A DNA stretch of 64,000 nucleotides from Phaseolus vulgaris (taxonomy: Eukaryota; Streptophyta; Magnoliopsida; Fabales; Fabaceae), in NCBI RefSeq assembly GCF_000499845.2, contig NC_023756.2, positions 33,293,406-33,357,405 of the forward strand, given 5' to 3'. A program made the translations under genes and the position numbers. Position 1 is the stretch's first letter. Each line of letters starts with the position of its first letter. The notes under the pieces were generated by a model, which searched no databases, was not told where the DNA came from, and saw only the letters and a list, made by a program, of their open reading frames with translations. Positions 11,785 through 22,423 of the stretch are shown one piece after another.

Positions 11785-14700
11785 TGCAGTATCTGTTCCT
11801 GTAGCCTTACATTCGCAAGCTACGTCTGTTCCAGTCTTTAATGGTCTAAATTTTTCAGACTGGAATGAAAAAGTCCAATTTCACTTAGGTGTATTGTATC
11901 TTAATTTGGCCATTTGAATCGAGAAACCTACTGCTATTACTGATGATAGTAGCAATGAGGAGAAAGCTCATTATAGGGATTGGGAAAAGTCAAATAGACT
12001 TAGCTTGATGTTTATGCGAATGAGCATAGCAAACAATATTAAGTCTGCTCTTCCCAAAACCGAGAATGCAAAAGAATTTATGAAATTTGTGGAAGAGCGC
12101 TCCCAAAAAGATGATAAGTCTCTTGCTGAGACATTAATGAGTACATCAACCACCATGAATGCTTATTATGTATGTTTTGAATCAAACTTAACTGAAGTTT
12201 CACATAATTCTTGGTGGATTGATTCTGGATGCACAACTCATGTTTCTAACATGATGCAAGGATTCCTTTCAACCCGAACCATAAAGCCAAATGAAAAGTT
12301 TGTCTTTATGGGGAATAGAGAGAAGGTTCCAGTGGAAGCAGTCGGGACTTATCGTTTAATCCTCGACACTAGATTTTATTTAGACTTGATGGATACTTTT
12401 TATGTACCTAGCATATCTAGGAATTTAGTTTCATTGTCTAAACTTGATGTTGTCGGATACTCTTTTAAATTTGGGAATGGATGTTTCAGTTTATATCAGT
12501 GTACCTATTTGGTTGGATTTGGTACTCTTTATGATGGATTATATAGATTGAATCTCGATAGTCTATATGTTGAAACTCTTATGACCTCGCATCATAATGT
12601 TGGCACTAAACGTAGTTTGGTGAATGAATGTTCTGCTTTCTTGTGGCACAAACGTTTGGGACATATTTCCAAAGAAAGGATGGAGAGATTGGTAAAAAAT
12701 GAAATACTTCCAAGTTTGGATTTTACTGATCTGAATGTATGTGTGGATTGTATTAAAGGCAAACAAACAAAACACACAAAGAAAGGAGCCACAAGAAGTA
12801 CTAAGCTTCTTGAAATTATACACACTGATATATGTGGATCTTTTGATGCAAGTTCTTTCAATAAAGAAAGGTATTTTATCACCTTTACTGATGATTTTTC
12901 ACGTTATGGTTATGTCTATTTACTGCATGAAAATCGCAAGTAGTGAATGCCTTAGAAGTTTATATAAATGAAGTGGAAAGGCAATTAGACAGAAAGGTGA
13001 AAATTGTCAGGTCAGATAGAGATGGTGAATATTATGGAAAGTATGATGAAAGTGGAAAACACCCTGGTCCGTTTGCTAAGTTCCTTGAGAGACGTGGTAT
13101 TTGTGCTCAATACACAATGCCAAGTACACCACAACAAAATGGTGTTTCAGAAAGGCGTAATCGAACCTTAATGGATATGGTTAGGAGCATGTTAAGTAAG
13201 TCAACTGTACCTATTTCATTGTGGATGTATGCTTTTAAAACTGCCATGCATCTGTTGAACAGGGTTCCTAGTAAGGCAGTTCAAAAGACACCTTTTGAAT
13301 TGTGGACAGGAAGGAAACCCAGTTTGAGACACCTGCATGTTTGGGGATGTCAGGCAGAAGTCAGAATATACAATCCGCAAGAAAAGAAATTGGATGCAAG
13401 AACAATCAGTAGATATTTCATTGGTTATCCAGCAAAGTCAAAAGGGTATATGTTTTACTATCCTACCCATAGCACAAGAATTGTTGAATCTGGAAATGCA
13501 CGGTTCATTGAAAATGGTGAAACCAGTGGGAGTGATACTTCACAAAATGTGGAGATTAAGGAAGTTAGAGTACAAGTTCCTTTAACTAGTATCTTTACTT
13601 CAAGTATTGTTGTTCCTAATGTAGTTTAGTCACTCAACGTTGAAGAAGAATAACAAATTAATTATCATGAAGTTAACAATGAACCTGTAGTAGAACAACG
13701 AAAAGAAATAGTATTAAGAAGATCTCAAAGAGAAAGAAAGTCTGCTATTTCGAATGATTATGTGGTTTATCTACAAGAGTCAGAAAATGACTTAGGTATT
13801 GATAATGATCCAGTTTCATTTTCAGACGCCATCAATGATGATAATTATGATAAGTGGTTAGATGCCATGAAAGATGAGCTTAAATTAATGGCACATAATG
13901 ATGTATGGGACCTTATAGAATTTCCAAAAGGATGCAAGAGAGACGGGTGTAAATGGGTCTTTAAGACTAAACGTGACTCTCATGGCAATATCGAACGTTA
14001 CAAGGCCCGACTTGTTGCCAAAGGTTTTACTCAAAAGGATGTCATTGATTATAAGAAAACATTTTCACCTGTTTCTAAGAAAGATTCCTTTAGAAATATT
14101 ATGGCATTAGTAGCTCATTATGATCTTGAGTTGCATCAGATGGATGTCAAAACTGCCTTTATGAATGGGGATTTAGAAAAGGATGTTTATATTGACCAAC
14201 CAGTGGGGTTCATTGAAGAAGGAAAGGAACACATGGTGTGAAAACTTAAGAAATCAATATACGGGATTAAACAGGCTTCTCGGCAATGGTATCTTAAGTT
14301 CAATGATACTATTGTGTCCTTTGGGTTTAAGGAAAACATCGTTGATCGGTGTATATACCTGAAGGTTAGTGGGAGCAAGTTTATATTCCTGATTCTGTAT
14401 GTTGATGATATCTTGCTTGCAACTAATGATCTTGGTCTATTAAGTGAGACTAAGAAGTTTCTCTCTAATAACTTTGAGATCAAAGATATGGGTGAGGCAT
14501 ATTATGTGATAGGAATTGAAATATTCCGTGACAGATCACAAGGACTATTAGGTTTGTCTCAGAAAGCATATATTAATAAAGTTTTAGAGAGATTCAGAAT
14601 GAATAAATGTTCGACATCTCTTGTTCCAATACAGAAAAGAGACAAATTTAGTCTCATGCAATGTCCAAAGAATGACTTGGAACGGAAACAGATGGAGAAT

Positions 14701-15381
14701 ATACCTTATGCATCTATTGTTGGGAGTTTAATGTATGCTCAAACTTGTACACGACCAGATATTAGTTTTGCAGTTGGTATGCTTGGTAGATACCAGAGTA
14801 ATCCAAGATTGGATCATTGGAAAGCTGTAAAGAAAGTTTTAAGATACTTGCAAGGAACGAAGGATCACATGCTTACTTATAAAAGATCTGATCATCTTGA
14901 GGTGATTGGATATACAGATTCAGATTTTGCTGGCTGTGTGGATACACGAAAATCTACATTTGGTTATGTGTATCTTTTAGCTGGAGGAGCGATTTCATGG
15001 AAAAGTGCGAAGCAGACAGTCATTGTTGCATCCACCATGGAGGCTGAATTTGTGGCATGCTTTGAGGCCACAGTTCAGGCTAATTGAATGCGGAATTTTG
15101 TTTCAGGACTTGGAACTGTTGACAGTATTGCCAAGCTGCTGAGAATTTATTGTGATAACTCCGCAGCTGTCTTCTTTTCTAGAAACGACAAGTATTCCAA
15201 AGGTGCTAAACATATGGAATTTAAATATTTTGCCGTTAAAGAAGAAGTTCAGAAACATAGAGTGTCGATAGAACATATTAGCACTGATCTTATGATTGCT
15301 GACCCTTTAACAAAAGGGTTACCGCCCAAAACATTTACTAGTCATGTTGTAAATATAGGCATTATGTCTACCAGTGAATGA
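11785..15381 (+). pseudogene. Copia 1 gag-pol polyprotein, broken and missing gag C-terminus
   Basis: The gag start (VFNGLNFSDWNEKVQFHL, about 11830) has an in-frame TGA near 11915. Gag then joins the protease too early: after DDKSLAETL (about 12110) the sequence reaches WWIDSGCTTHVSN (protease DSG, about 12213) with no CCHC zinc knuckle, so a block of gag is deleted. Integrase begins with the HxxxH region (HKRLGHIS) and has HTDICG, RSDRDG and SERRNRT. A frame change occurs near 12941. In-frame stops follow at 13627-13629, shortly after, at 14239-14241 (within reverse transcriptase, before YVDDILL) and at 15085-15087 (in RNase H). The frame ends at 15381. Too many breaks for function. Confidence 0.92.
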
Positions 15382-15764
15382 TGAATGTTGTTATTAATGC
15401 TTATTTGACACTCTGAACTCATTGATAAATAAAGTTTCTGAAATTTATGTTTTCTATTTTATGTATATGCATGTAAATTATGTTGTGGAAAACAAATTAT
15501 GTTGTTATTGATGAACATGACATTATGTTTGAACCTATTATGAATTTCTCATTATAAAGTCATATTAAGGAGAAAGAATGATATAGTAGTACATGGAAGG
15601 AAATGTGTTGATTGAAATGACATGTAACCGCCATGACTCTTATTATTTTTGTATCCTTGATTTAGATTAATGATAGAACCAATGTATGTAAGGTCTTATA
15701 AATGCGCATTTATGTAATTATTAATCATGAAAGTATTATAGCTCATATGAGTCAAGTGGAAGAA

Positions 15765-16204
15765 TGTAAGAAATTATGTAAATTAATTTCTATAAAGTGA
15801 CTCACATAACTTAGAGATTGGGCTTTGGGCCTGAATATGATTTAATAATAATAATAGAATTAAAGGGCCCATTGGTTAACATGAGAAATATATATCTGAT
15901 GATATACCTAATGAAAACCTACATCTGATGGAGATTGGGAACTAAAGGCTATAGGGTTCTGTCTTTGCAAATAATAGTTGTCTTACTGATAACCATCACG
16001 AAAGTGTGTGACAAGAACGAAATTGCTAAGAGATAGATTGGAACAAATGAGATAAAGTAATTGCTCAAGTAGGATCACTCATGGATCAAGGTAAGTGCCT
16101 ATTCCTTCATTGTATGATTGTGTGAGAATCATGATATGATAAGATCTGTATGAGAACATTATTGTATGTGTTCAATTTTACGTTTATTCATGTTTTAATT
16201 TACA
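15765..16204 (+). repeat. 3' LTR of copia element 1
   Basis: The same length as the 5' LTR. A short purine-rich tract (AAGTGGAAGAA) immediately precedes it, acting as the polypurine primer. It is followed by the second TGCTA and the resumed LINE frame. About 380 bp between the last pol stop and this LTR hold no coding sequence. Confidence 0.95.
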
Positions 16205-16209
16205 TGCTA

Positions 16210-16521
16210 TGCTCTAGATGGATAGGTGTTTTGGGAGCACAGAACAAGAACATATGTAATCATTTTCTGAATTTTCATTTATCTAATATGTCCGTGAAAC
16301 AGAATCAGGTTTGGAAGGGAGTGTGAGTGGCGATTGCACGTTGCATCTGGGAGCACAGGAATAACATCATTTTTAGACAACGGGTCCCTAACTTTGAGGA
16401 AACCTTCCAAGCAGCTCAACTCATGTCTTGGGTCTGGTTGAAACATAGGGAAGGCTCTTTCTCATACTCCTTCTCTGATTTGTTGCTAAATCCAATCCAG
16501 TGCCTCTCATGTGTGAGCTGA
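16210..16521 (+). pseudogene. LINE ORF2 C-terminus, continued after the copia insertion
   Basis: If the copia element and one TSD copy are disregarded, the frame at 10150 runs straight into 16210 without loss of phase. The segment continues the C-terminal region after zf-RVT, with the motif CIWEHRNNIIF typical of plant L1 ORF2 ends. An in-frame TGA (16324-16326) interrupts it; the natural stop is at 16519-16521. The phase match is strong support for the insertion model. Confidence 0.85.
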
Positions 16522-17864
16522 GTAACCCTTGTGAAATGTACTGGTTTGTGGCTGGTTTACTGTAGGTGTTTTGTTGCTGGGACAGACTAGAACTGTTTGT
16601 TTGGTCTGTTTATGGTATTGGCGGGCTTGGTGGGATGCTGGCATTCTTTGTATGATGTTGTTATGGTGGGTTGTATGTGCAGTCCACTACCTTGCAGTAA
16701 TGGACTAGAGATAGCCAGGGATCTTGTCTGTTATAGTGGCTTGGTGGCCTACGCACGGAGTTATGGAGGGTGCTTGTGTTACGATGCCAATTATGGGATG
16801 AGTAAGGGAAACTAGATGGGGTATTAATGTTATCAGCTCTGGATGTGCTATGGGTAAAAGTTATGTTTTGGTTGTGATGTTAAGATGGAGTGAGAAAGGC
16901 TTGTCGGATGATGATCCCAATGTGAGGTAAAAAAGGCAGTAAACACACCTCTCCTTTATGTGAAATCTCTGTTGGTGAGGTGTGAATCTTACTTTTGAAG
17001 CTGCTGGTATTTCTGATGTGTTGTTCTTTGAAAGGAAATCAGGATGCACTCAAGGGTTGAAATGTGACAATGATGCTTCTTAGTGGTGTTGATGTCAAGC
17101 CACATATACCTCATTTAGGGGTTGTCCTGAAAGAATAACTAGTGCAGGACCAAATAAAGACGTTATGCACTAGCTATCAGAATATCTTAGCTAACGTTTT
17201 TTATAGTATTTTGCAGGTACAACACTTTTCTAATACAGGGATGTAGGGGGCCTTATGATGAACCATTGGGGTTTCCAGTGACCTTAGTGGTTGGTGCTAG
17301 CACAAATATTATGTTGGTATTATAAAGCCAAATCAGAGCCTGCTTTTCGTTGCTAGGCTCCTCCATGGTCCATGGTCTTTGGCTTGAAGTTGCCTTGTGA
17401 TTTACGGGTTGTGATGCATCAGTGTTTCTGAACAACAATGCTTTGATAGAAAGCGAGTATGGTGTAAGGGGTACATATGAGGGAGTGATTTTGTTCCACT
17501 AAAAGGATTTGGTGTGCTGGGGGAGAGTAATTAAAACCCAAAGTGACCAAAGAGTCAGGTGACGGTGGTTCGGTGCTTTATGGGATGTTGGTATGTTTAA
17601 AGTGGGGTTTCTGGATGTTGAAAAAGTGGCATGTAGGAGGTTTCTTTTAGCATGTAGGAGGTTAGTTTTTTTTAGCATGTAGGAGGTTAGTTCAATTTAA
17701 GATACAAACGGTGCAACAAAGTTTGAACAATTCTGGCTGGGCTTGTTATCTTTTCTCTAGCTTTTCTTTGTATCGTGTATCTTAGTTGTTTATCTTTATA
17801 TAAAGGGTTGGAACACTTCCAAAGTGTTATTTTTAATTCATTAATTTGTTGTCGATAAAAAAAA
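16522..17864 (+). other. LINE 3' untranslated region and A-tail
   Basis: About 1.3 kb, relatively G/T-rich, holds no conserved coding motif. Three close copies of a GCATGTAGGAGGTT unit lie at about 17627-17690. It ends in GTCGAT followed by eight A residues, the usual form of a plant L1 3' end. Confidence 0.7.
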
Positions 17865-18477
17865 CAATATAAACTTATATAACCTGTTGTGGTTTCAATT
17901 CTTATGAAAACGCACCAATTTATGGTTTTCTTAGAGTTCTCTCCAAATAGATATAATGTATAAAAGGTTCAGATTATATGATCCATGTGGAAAGCCATAA
18001 AAAAAAGGCTTAGTGGGGGAGGAATATCTTCAACTTTGAACACCACTCATCCTAATTCAAAATTTTGAAAAATCCTAATAATTCCAATTTTTTTATAAAT
18101 TTTAAATTTTTGAATGATTAATCCAGATAATTAACCCAAAATTCCATTTAAAACATTGCTTTTTTATTGGAAATAGAGCAATAATACATAAAAAGAATCT
18201 GCAAACCTCTCAAGACCTAAGCAAATCATAAATGAGAAAATACCTCCTTAATTCCACAAGTAACATGCTCTTCTCGTCATTTATCAGAACCAACATCTAC
18301 TTCACCAGTGGTATAGTTGCAAGCCAAAAAAATATCCTATGCCATACCATTACATGCATAAATTAAATACTTACGGTGACTATAGAAGAATAATCGATCA
18401 TCTAGAAACTAATTGCGTAAAATTAAACTATAAAATTCTAAAAGTAGCAGAGTCTTCATATACAACTGCGCCTTACT
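17865..18477. other. Non-coding stretch between LINE and kinesin remnant
   Basis: AT-rich DNA with no protein motif I can name. It should include the downstream intron or 3' part of the kinesin gene, but no further motor-domain exon is recognisable here. Confidence 0.5.
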
Positions 18478-18737
18478 TCCTGTAAGGGATGTGAGAATTC
18501 TTTTGAGTCAGGGTTGTGATCATATCTCCCAAACAAGAAAGAGATTTGTTAATAAATTGTGATTCCTTTAGTCTTTCCCCTATAATTGTCTACTCGTTCA
18601 CTTCCAGCTAGGTCTACCAAGTGCAAGCAACTGCGAATGGAGTTCCCAGATGTATCTTTGCCATGAACATGCACAGTAAGTACACTACAAAATGTTGATT
18701 AGCCTTATCAGTGCCTCAAACAACCCCAGATACTTTA

Positions 18738-18951
18738 TATAAGAAAAACAGAAATTCACCTGTGGGAACGACTACTCCTGTTGTTCATTGAATTTGAACT
18801 GACAGCACAATTAACCTCACTAGGTTTCATGAGGGTCATAACATCAGTTGTAGAATTCACAGGACGCAATTTGGCATCTGGAAGGCTCAACCTATCAGCA
18901 TTGCAGCTCCAGATTTCTAATTTAAGGTTTAGTTAAGGAGAGAAATTACTT
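18738..18951 (-). repeat. 214-bp direct repeat, left copy (kinesin exon)
   Basis: It contains the exon LPDAKLRPVNSTTDVMTLMK to NNRSSRSH with intron edges. It is 214 bp, the same length as the copy at 22129-22342, with about 8 mismatches by eye (about 96% identity). The reading frame is open in this copy. The two copies flank a 3177-bp block holding a B3 pseudogene. Confidence 0.9.
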
Positions 18952-20070
18952 ATATCTTGGTCATTATATATCAACATTATGCTCAACAAGATACAGGTTA
19001 GATCATTTCTTATTTTCAAAGCTTTTGTTTATTGATACATGGTTGCATTAAATAGGTGTCAGAATAATTAACTCAATAATTTATTTTATTCTTTTTGAGA
19101 TAGAGTGTGCCCTTTGTATTTTCCTGATACACTTTTTTCGAAATTTACTTGATTCTTCCTATGCAAAGTTAATGAAGCAGGTAATCGTTTCATCCCAATT
19201 TCCAAATTTTAGGATTTCCAAATTTAATTTTTTACACAATAATTTTATTTTAAACATTATTTAAATTTTAACATTTGGATTTACATGCTTATTATTATTA
19301 TTATTATTTATGTCAAATAATTATATGTTGTCTGTAATGATTTTTTTTCTAGGACGACTTCTTTTTATGTTATATTTATCGTCATCAAACTTCTTAAAAA
19401 ATGAACAAATTCATTATTCCAAAACATGTATTAAATAAAACAATTTGTTTAAATAAAAAAAAATTTAAAGGTTTTATTTATTGATACATGCGTGCTTTCC
19501 ATATATCTGATAGCAATCAACTCACAAATTTACAGATACTGTCAACTACTTGATTTGTACTCTTTTAGATTGAGTCTGACTCACTTGATTTTGTATTTTT
19601 TTAGATACACGTGGCTAATGTAATCTCTCTTACACAGTTTTCAAAATATTCATTCTTCTTCTCTATCAGATTTGGTAGATATAGATAATCATTTCAACAT
19701 TAAACATTAATACTTTAAATTTAAATTTCGCTTCCCTACAATCATTTTTTTATATAATTAAAATTTAATTCATTTTCAATATTATTTAAATTTAACTTTA
19801 TTTTTATTATAATTAAATATTAAAAAATTTATATACATAATATATAATATTATATATATTATATAATTATGTATTTTGTATTATTATATTGAAGTATACC
19901 TGTTATAATTCAGTTTAATTGTTATTTTTTAATATTATTAAATGATTATTAATTAATTAATATTAATTAATGTTGTACTTGAAATGAAAGAAACCCTGGA
20001 CAAACCAAAGGTCATAACATTGTGGTGTTTTTTATTATTCACAACCGTACTCTTTTCTACTTGAATCTTT
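18952..20070. other. AT-rich spacer before the B3 pseudogene
   Basis: No coding motif seen. It includes a short TTA microsatellite near 19287 and ATATAAT-rich tracts near 19830-19870. It is probably the upstream region of the B3 gene carried with the inserted block. Confidence 0.5.
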
Positions 20071-20080
20071 TATAAAATAT
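20071..20080 (+). promoter_or_regulatory. TATA box of the B3 pseudogene
   Basis: TATAAAATAT lies about 110-120 bp before the start codon at 20191. A 22-bp tandem duplication (CTACTACTTTCTTTCTGGTG unit, about 20089-20131) lies in the probable 5' leader. Confidence 0.6.
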
Positions 20081-20190
20081 TCTCCTCTACTACTTTCTTT
20101 CTGGTGCTCTACTACTTTCTTTCTGGTGCTTTCTCTATTATTCATTTTCTCTCACACTTACTTCTTGGTGTTTTCTCCATTACTCATTTA

Positions 20191-21076
20191 ATGGCACCCA
20201 GTGCTGAAGAAATCATTAGACTTCAAACAAGAGTCTTTTGGTGCATGAACAGCCGTGGTGAAGTATGTATATTTATCTTTTTTTTCAAAAATTTCTTCTT
20301 TTAAACATTTTCTTCATTTGCTGACATTTTTTTTCTTTATTTCAAAATCAATAACTTGGTTATGTAGATCGAGCTTTCACCATCGAGTTTCAAAAAGAAC
20401 TTGGAAAGGAGTGGACCCTGGTTGATTCAAAAGGAAACGTCCATATAGTGTAATATAACGAAAATTTATTGTCGCCGGATATATTGAGTGGATGGTTTAA
20501 TTTTTTTGATTTTTATGGTTTCATAGATGATAACTACATTTTATTCCGTTATGTGGGTCACAACGCTTTCCATATAACTGTTTATATGGATGACGTCCCT
20601 CAGAGTGGAGTAAATCGTTATTTGGACGAAATTGAAGGGAATGAACCCTTAAGCATTGGTCCCTTCGACCATTTTTCCATAAAGTTGTCTCGATTAAGTA
20701 TCAAACTCAATTATCTGGTTAGTATAAAATTGATTTATTTAAAAATGCTCTTTATTATATTCTACTTCATTTCTATTTACTTATTATTTCGATATTGTTG
20801 TAGGATCTTCCTGCTAAATTTTCACAATATATTCGACAAGGGAGATTCAATAAGGTTACTCTGCATGGTCTACTAATGGATGTGGAATGCAAGGTCTTGA
20901 AAGGGAAGTCTCCTTCTAGATGGATTAAACTTGGCAAAGGGTGGAAGAATTTTTGTAGTCTTCATTCTTTTCGTGAAGGAGACAAGATTATCTTTGAATG
21001 TGATACGAGAAATCCTTCTTCTCATATCAGGGTTTTGTTACTTACTTCTATTCACAGTTTAAGCTATCCTGCATAA
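20191..21076 (+). pseudogene. Two-B3-domain (REM-like) transcription factor, one nonsense mutation
   Basis: B3 domains bind DNA; REM-type plant factors often have two or more. Exon 1 (20191-20266) encodes MAPSAEEIIRLQTRVFWCMN. Exon 2 (20368-20717) has the first B3 domain, with FTIEFQKELGKEWTLVDSKG, a TAA at 20451-20453, then GWFNFFDFYGF and FRYVGHNAFHITVY. Exon 3 (20804-21076) holds part of a second B3 domain (KVTLHGLLMDVECKVLK, KLGKGWKNFCSLHSFREGD, IIFECDT) and ends in TAA. Introns have GT and AG ends, and phases agree if exon 1 ends at 20266. The single stop is the only break seen, so loss is recent or the allele may be cured elsewhere. Confidence 0.85.
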
Positions 21077-22128
21077 TTTCTTTTATTATTCTGATAGCAT
21101 AATAGTTACCAGTGATTAAGAAAGCTCAGACATATTTATTTTTCTGCTTGGACTTTTTTAGAAACCTGAACAATTAGGTACTCTTTATGTTTATGTTATA
21201 TTCACTATATGTCTTTGTTTAGTAGTATTCATATTCTATTTGTTCATGCATTTCTTGCAATGTGAATACATAAATTATTACAATTTTATTTCATTATCTG
21301 GTATATTTATAATAGGTTGGCATTATTACATATGTTTAACGCTATAACATTTGTCAGTATATTAAAGTCATAAAAATCTTTGATCATATTTTTTATTTTA
21401 TATATTTTGTGTTAATATTAGAGAATGCTTATATTCATTTTATTCTTTGTATATTGTTTATTATTAATTAGTCATTGAAGTATTAATTGTTTCTTTTTTT
21501 ATCTAGAAACCTGATTATGTATATATGTTTATTATTGTTGTATGTTTTTTAAGATCTTTAGTTATTTATATAATAGTATTTCATTGTATTTATATTTCAT
21601 TATGTTTTATTTGTATTACATTTTAATTTAATTTATATCATAAAAGGTAACTTCATAATTTAATATGATTTTGCCTACAATGTTTCTGGAAGAAACACAC
21701 ATTTACTGATAGTTTTTTTTGTAATAAATGTACTTTGTATAATCTAATAAATTCTATTTTTTAATTGCAATAATTTTTTGGAGAGTTTTTTTTTGTAGAT
21801 TAAATTATAGAATGAAGAAAGCATGAGGTTGGTGAAGAGGACTTCATTTTTACGATAAATACAAAATGGATACATAGCATTAGATAATTGTTTATATAAT
21901 GTATTTGTTCAAATTATTGTATTGTATTGTATTTTTATTGTATTGTAATTTATTTATTATGGCAAAGATATATTCATGAATTTTTAATTATTTATGTTAT
22001 GTTATATTAAAGTCATTAATATATTATACTATTGCAATATATTTAATTTAATTTCATCAACTTAATAATTTATATATATCTAAATAAAATCATTATTTCT
22101 AATATTAATATTTACGTATAAAAACTAG
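21077..22128. other. AT-rich spacer after the B3 pseudogene
   Basis: No protein motif recognised on either strand; long T/A-rich tracts only. It is part of the block between the 214-bp repeats. Confidence 0.5.
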
Positions 22129-22342
22129 TATAAGAAAAACAGAAATTCACATGTGGGAACGACTACTCCTGTTGTTCATTGAATTTGAACTGACAGCACA
22201 ATTAACCTCACCAGGTTTCATGAGGGTCATAACATCAGTTGTAGAATTCACAGGATGCAATTTGGCATCTAGAAGGCTCAACCCATCAGCATTGCAGCTC
22301 TATATTTCTAATTTAAGGTTTAGTTAAGGAGACAAATTACTT
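22129..22342 (-). repeat. 214-bp direct repeat, right copy (kinesin exon with stop)
   Basis: The same kinesin exon as 18738-18951, in the same orientation. This copy has a TAG in the LEIxSCN motif and a changed donor region, so it has decayed more. It is joined on its right to kinesin intron sequence leading to the upstream exons. Confidence 0.9.
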
Positions 22343-22423
22343 GCAAATATTAAGATCAACAGACTATAAATCAACCCTACTCTTGCTTATTTCTTTAGAA
22401 CAATGTGGAAATGTATGGAATAA

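Larger units (their letters stand above)
10151..16204 (+). mobile_element. Complete Ty1/copia retrotransposon inserted in the LINE
   Basis: It has two 440-bp LTRs (10151-10590, 15765-16204), both TGTAAG...TTTACA, flanked by the 5-bp duplication TGCTA (10146-10150 and 16205-16209). The LTRs differ at about 13 positions by eye (roughly 3%), pointing to a fairly recent insertion. The interior has an iMet-type primer site, tandem leader repeats, and a gag-pol region broken by stops and lacking much of gag. Domain order protease, integrase, reverse transcriptase, RNase H is that of Ty1/copia. Confidence 0.95.
6286..17864 (+). mobile_element. L1-type LINE, interrupted by a copia element
   Basis: The order is the end of ORF1 (6287-6790), then ORF2 with endonuclease, reverse transcriptase and zf-RVT domain (6787-10150, continuing 16210-16521), a long 3' region and a terminal A-run (17857-17864). 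The 5' end is lost exactly at the edge of the LARD-like LTR while ORF1 is still open, so the missing 5' part may lie beyond that nest, before the window. ORF2 has several frameshifts and stops, so the element is dead. No target duplication could be matched because the true 5' end is not visible. Confidence 0.9.
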
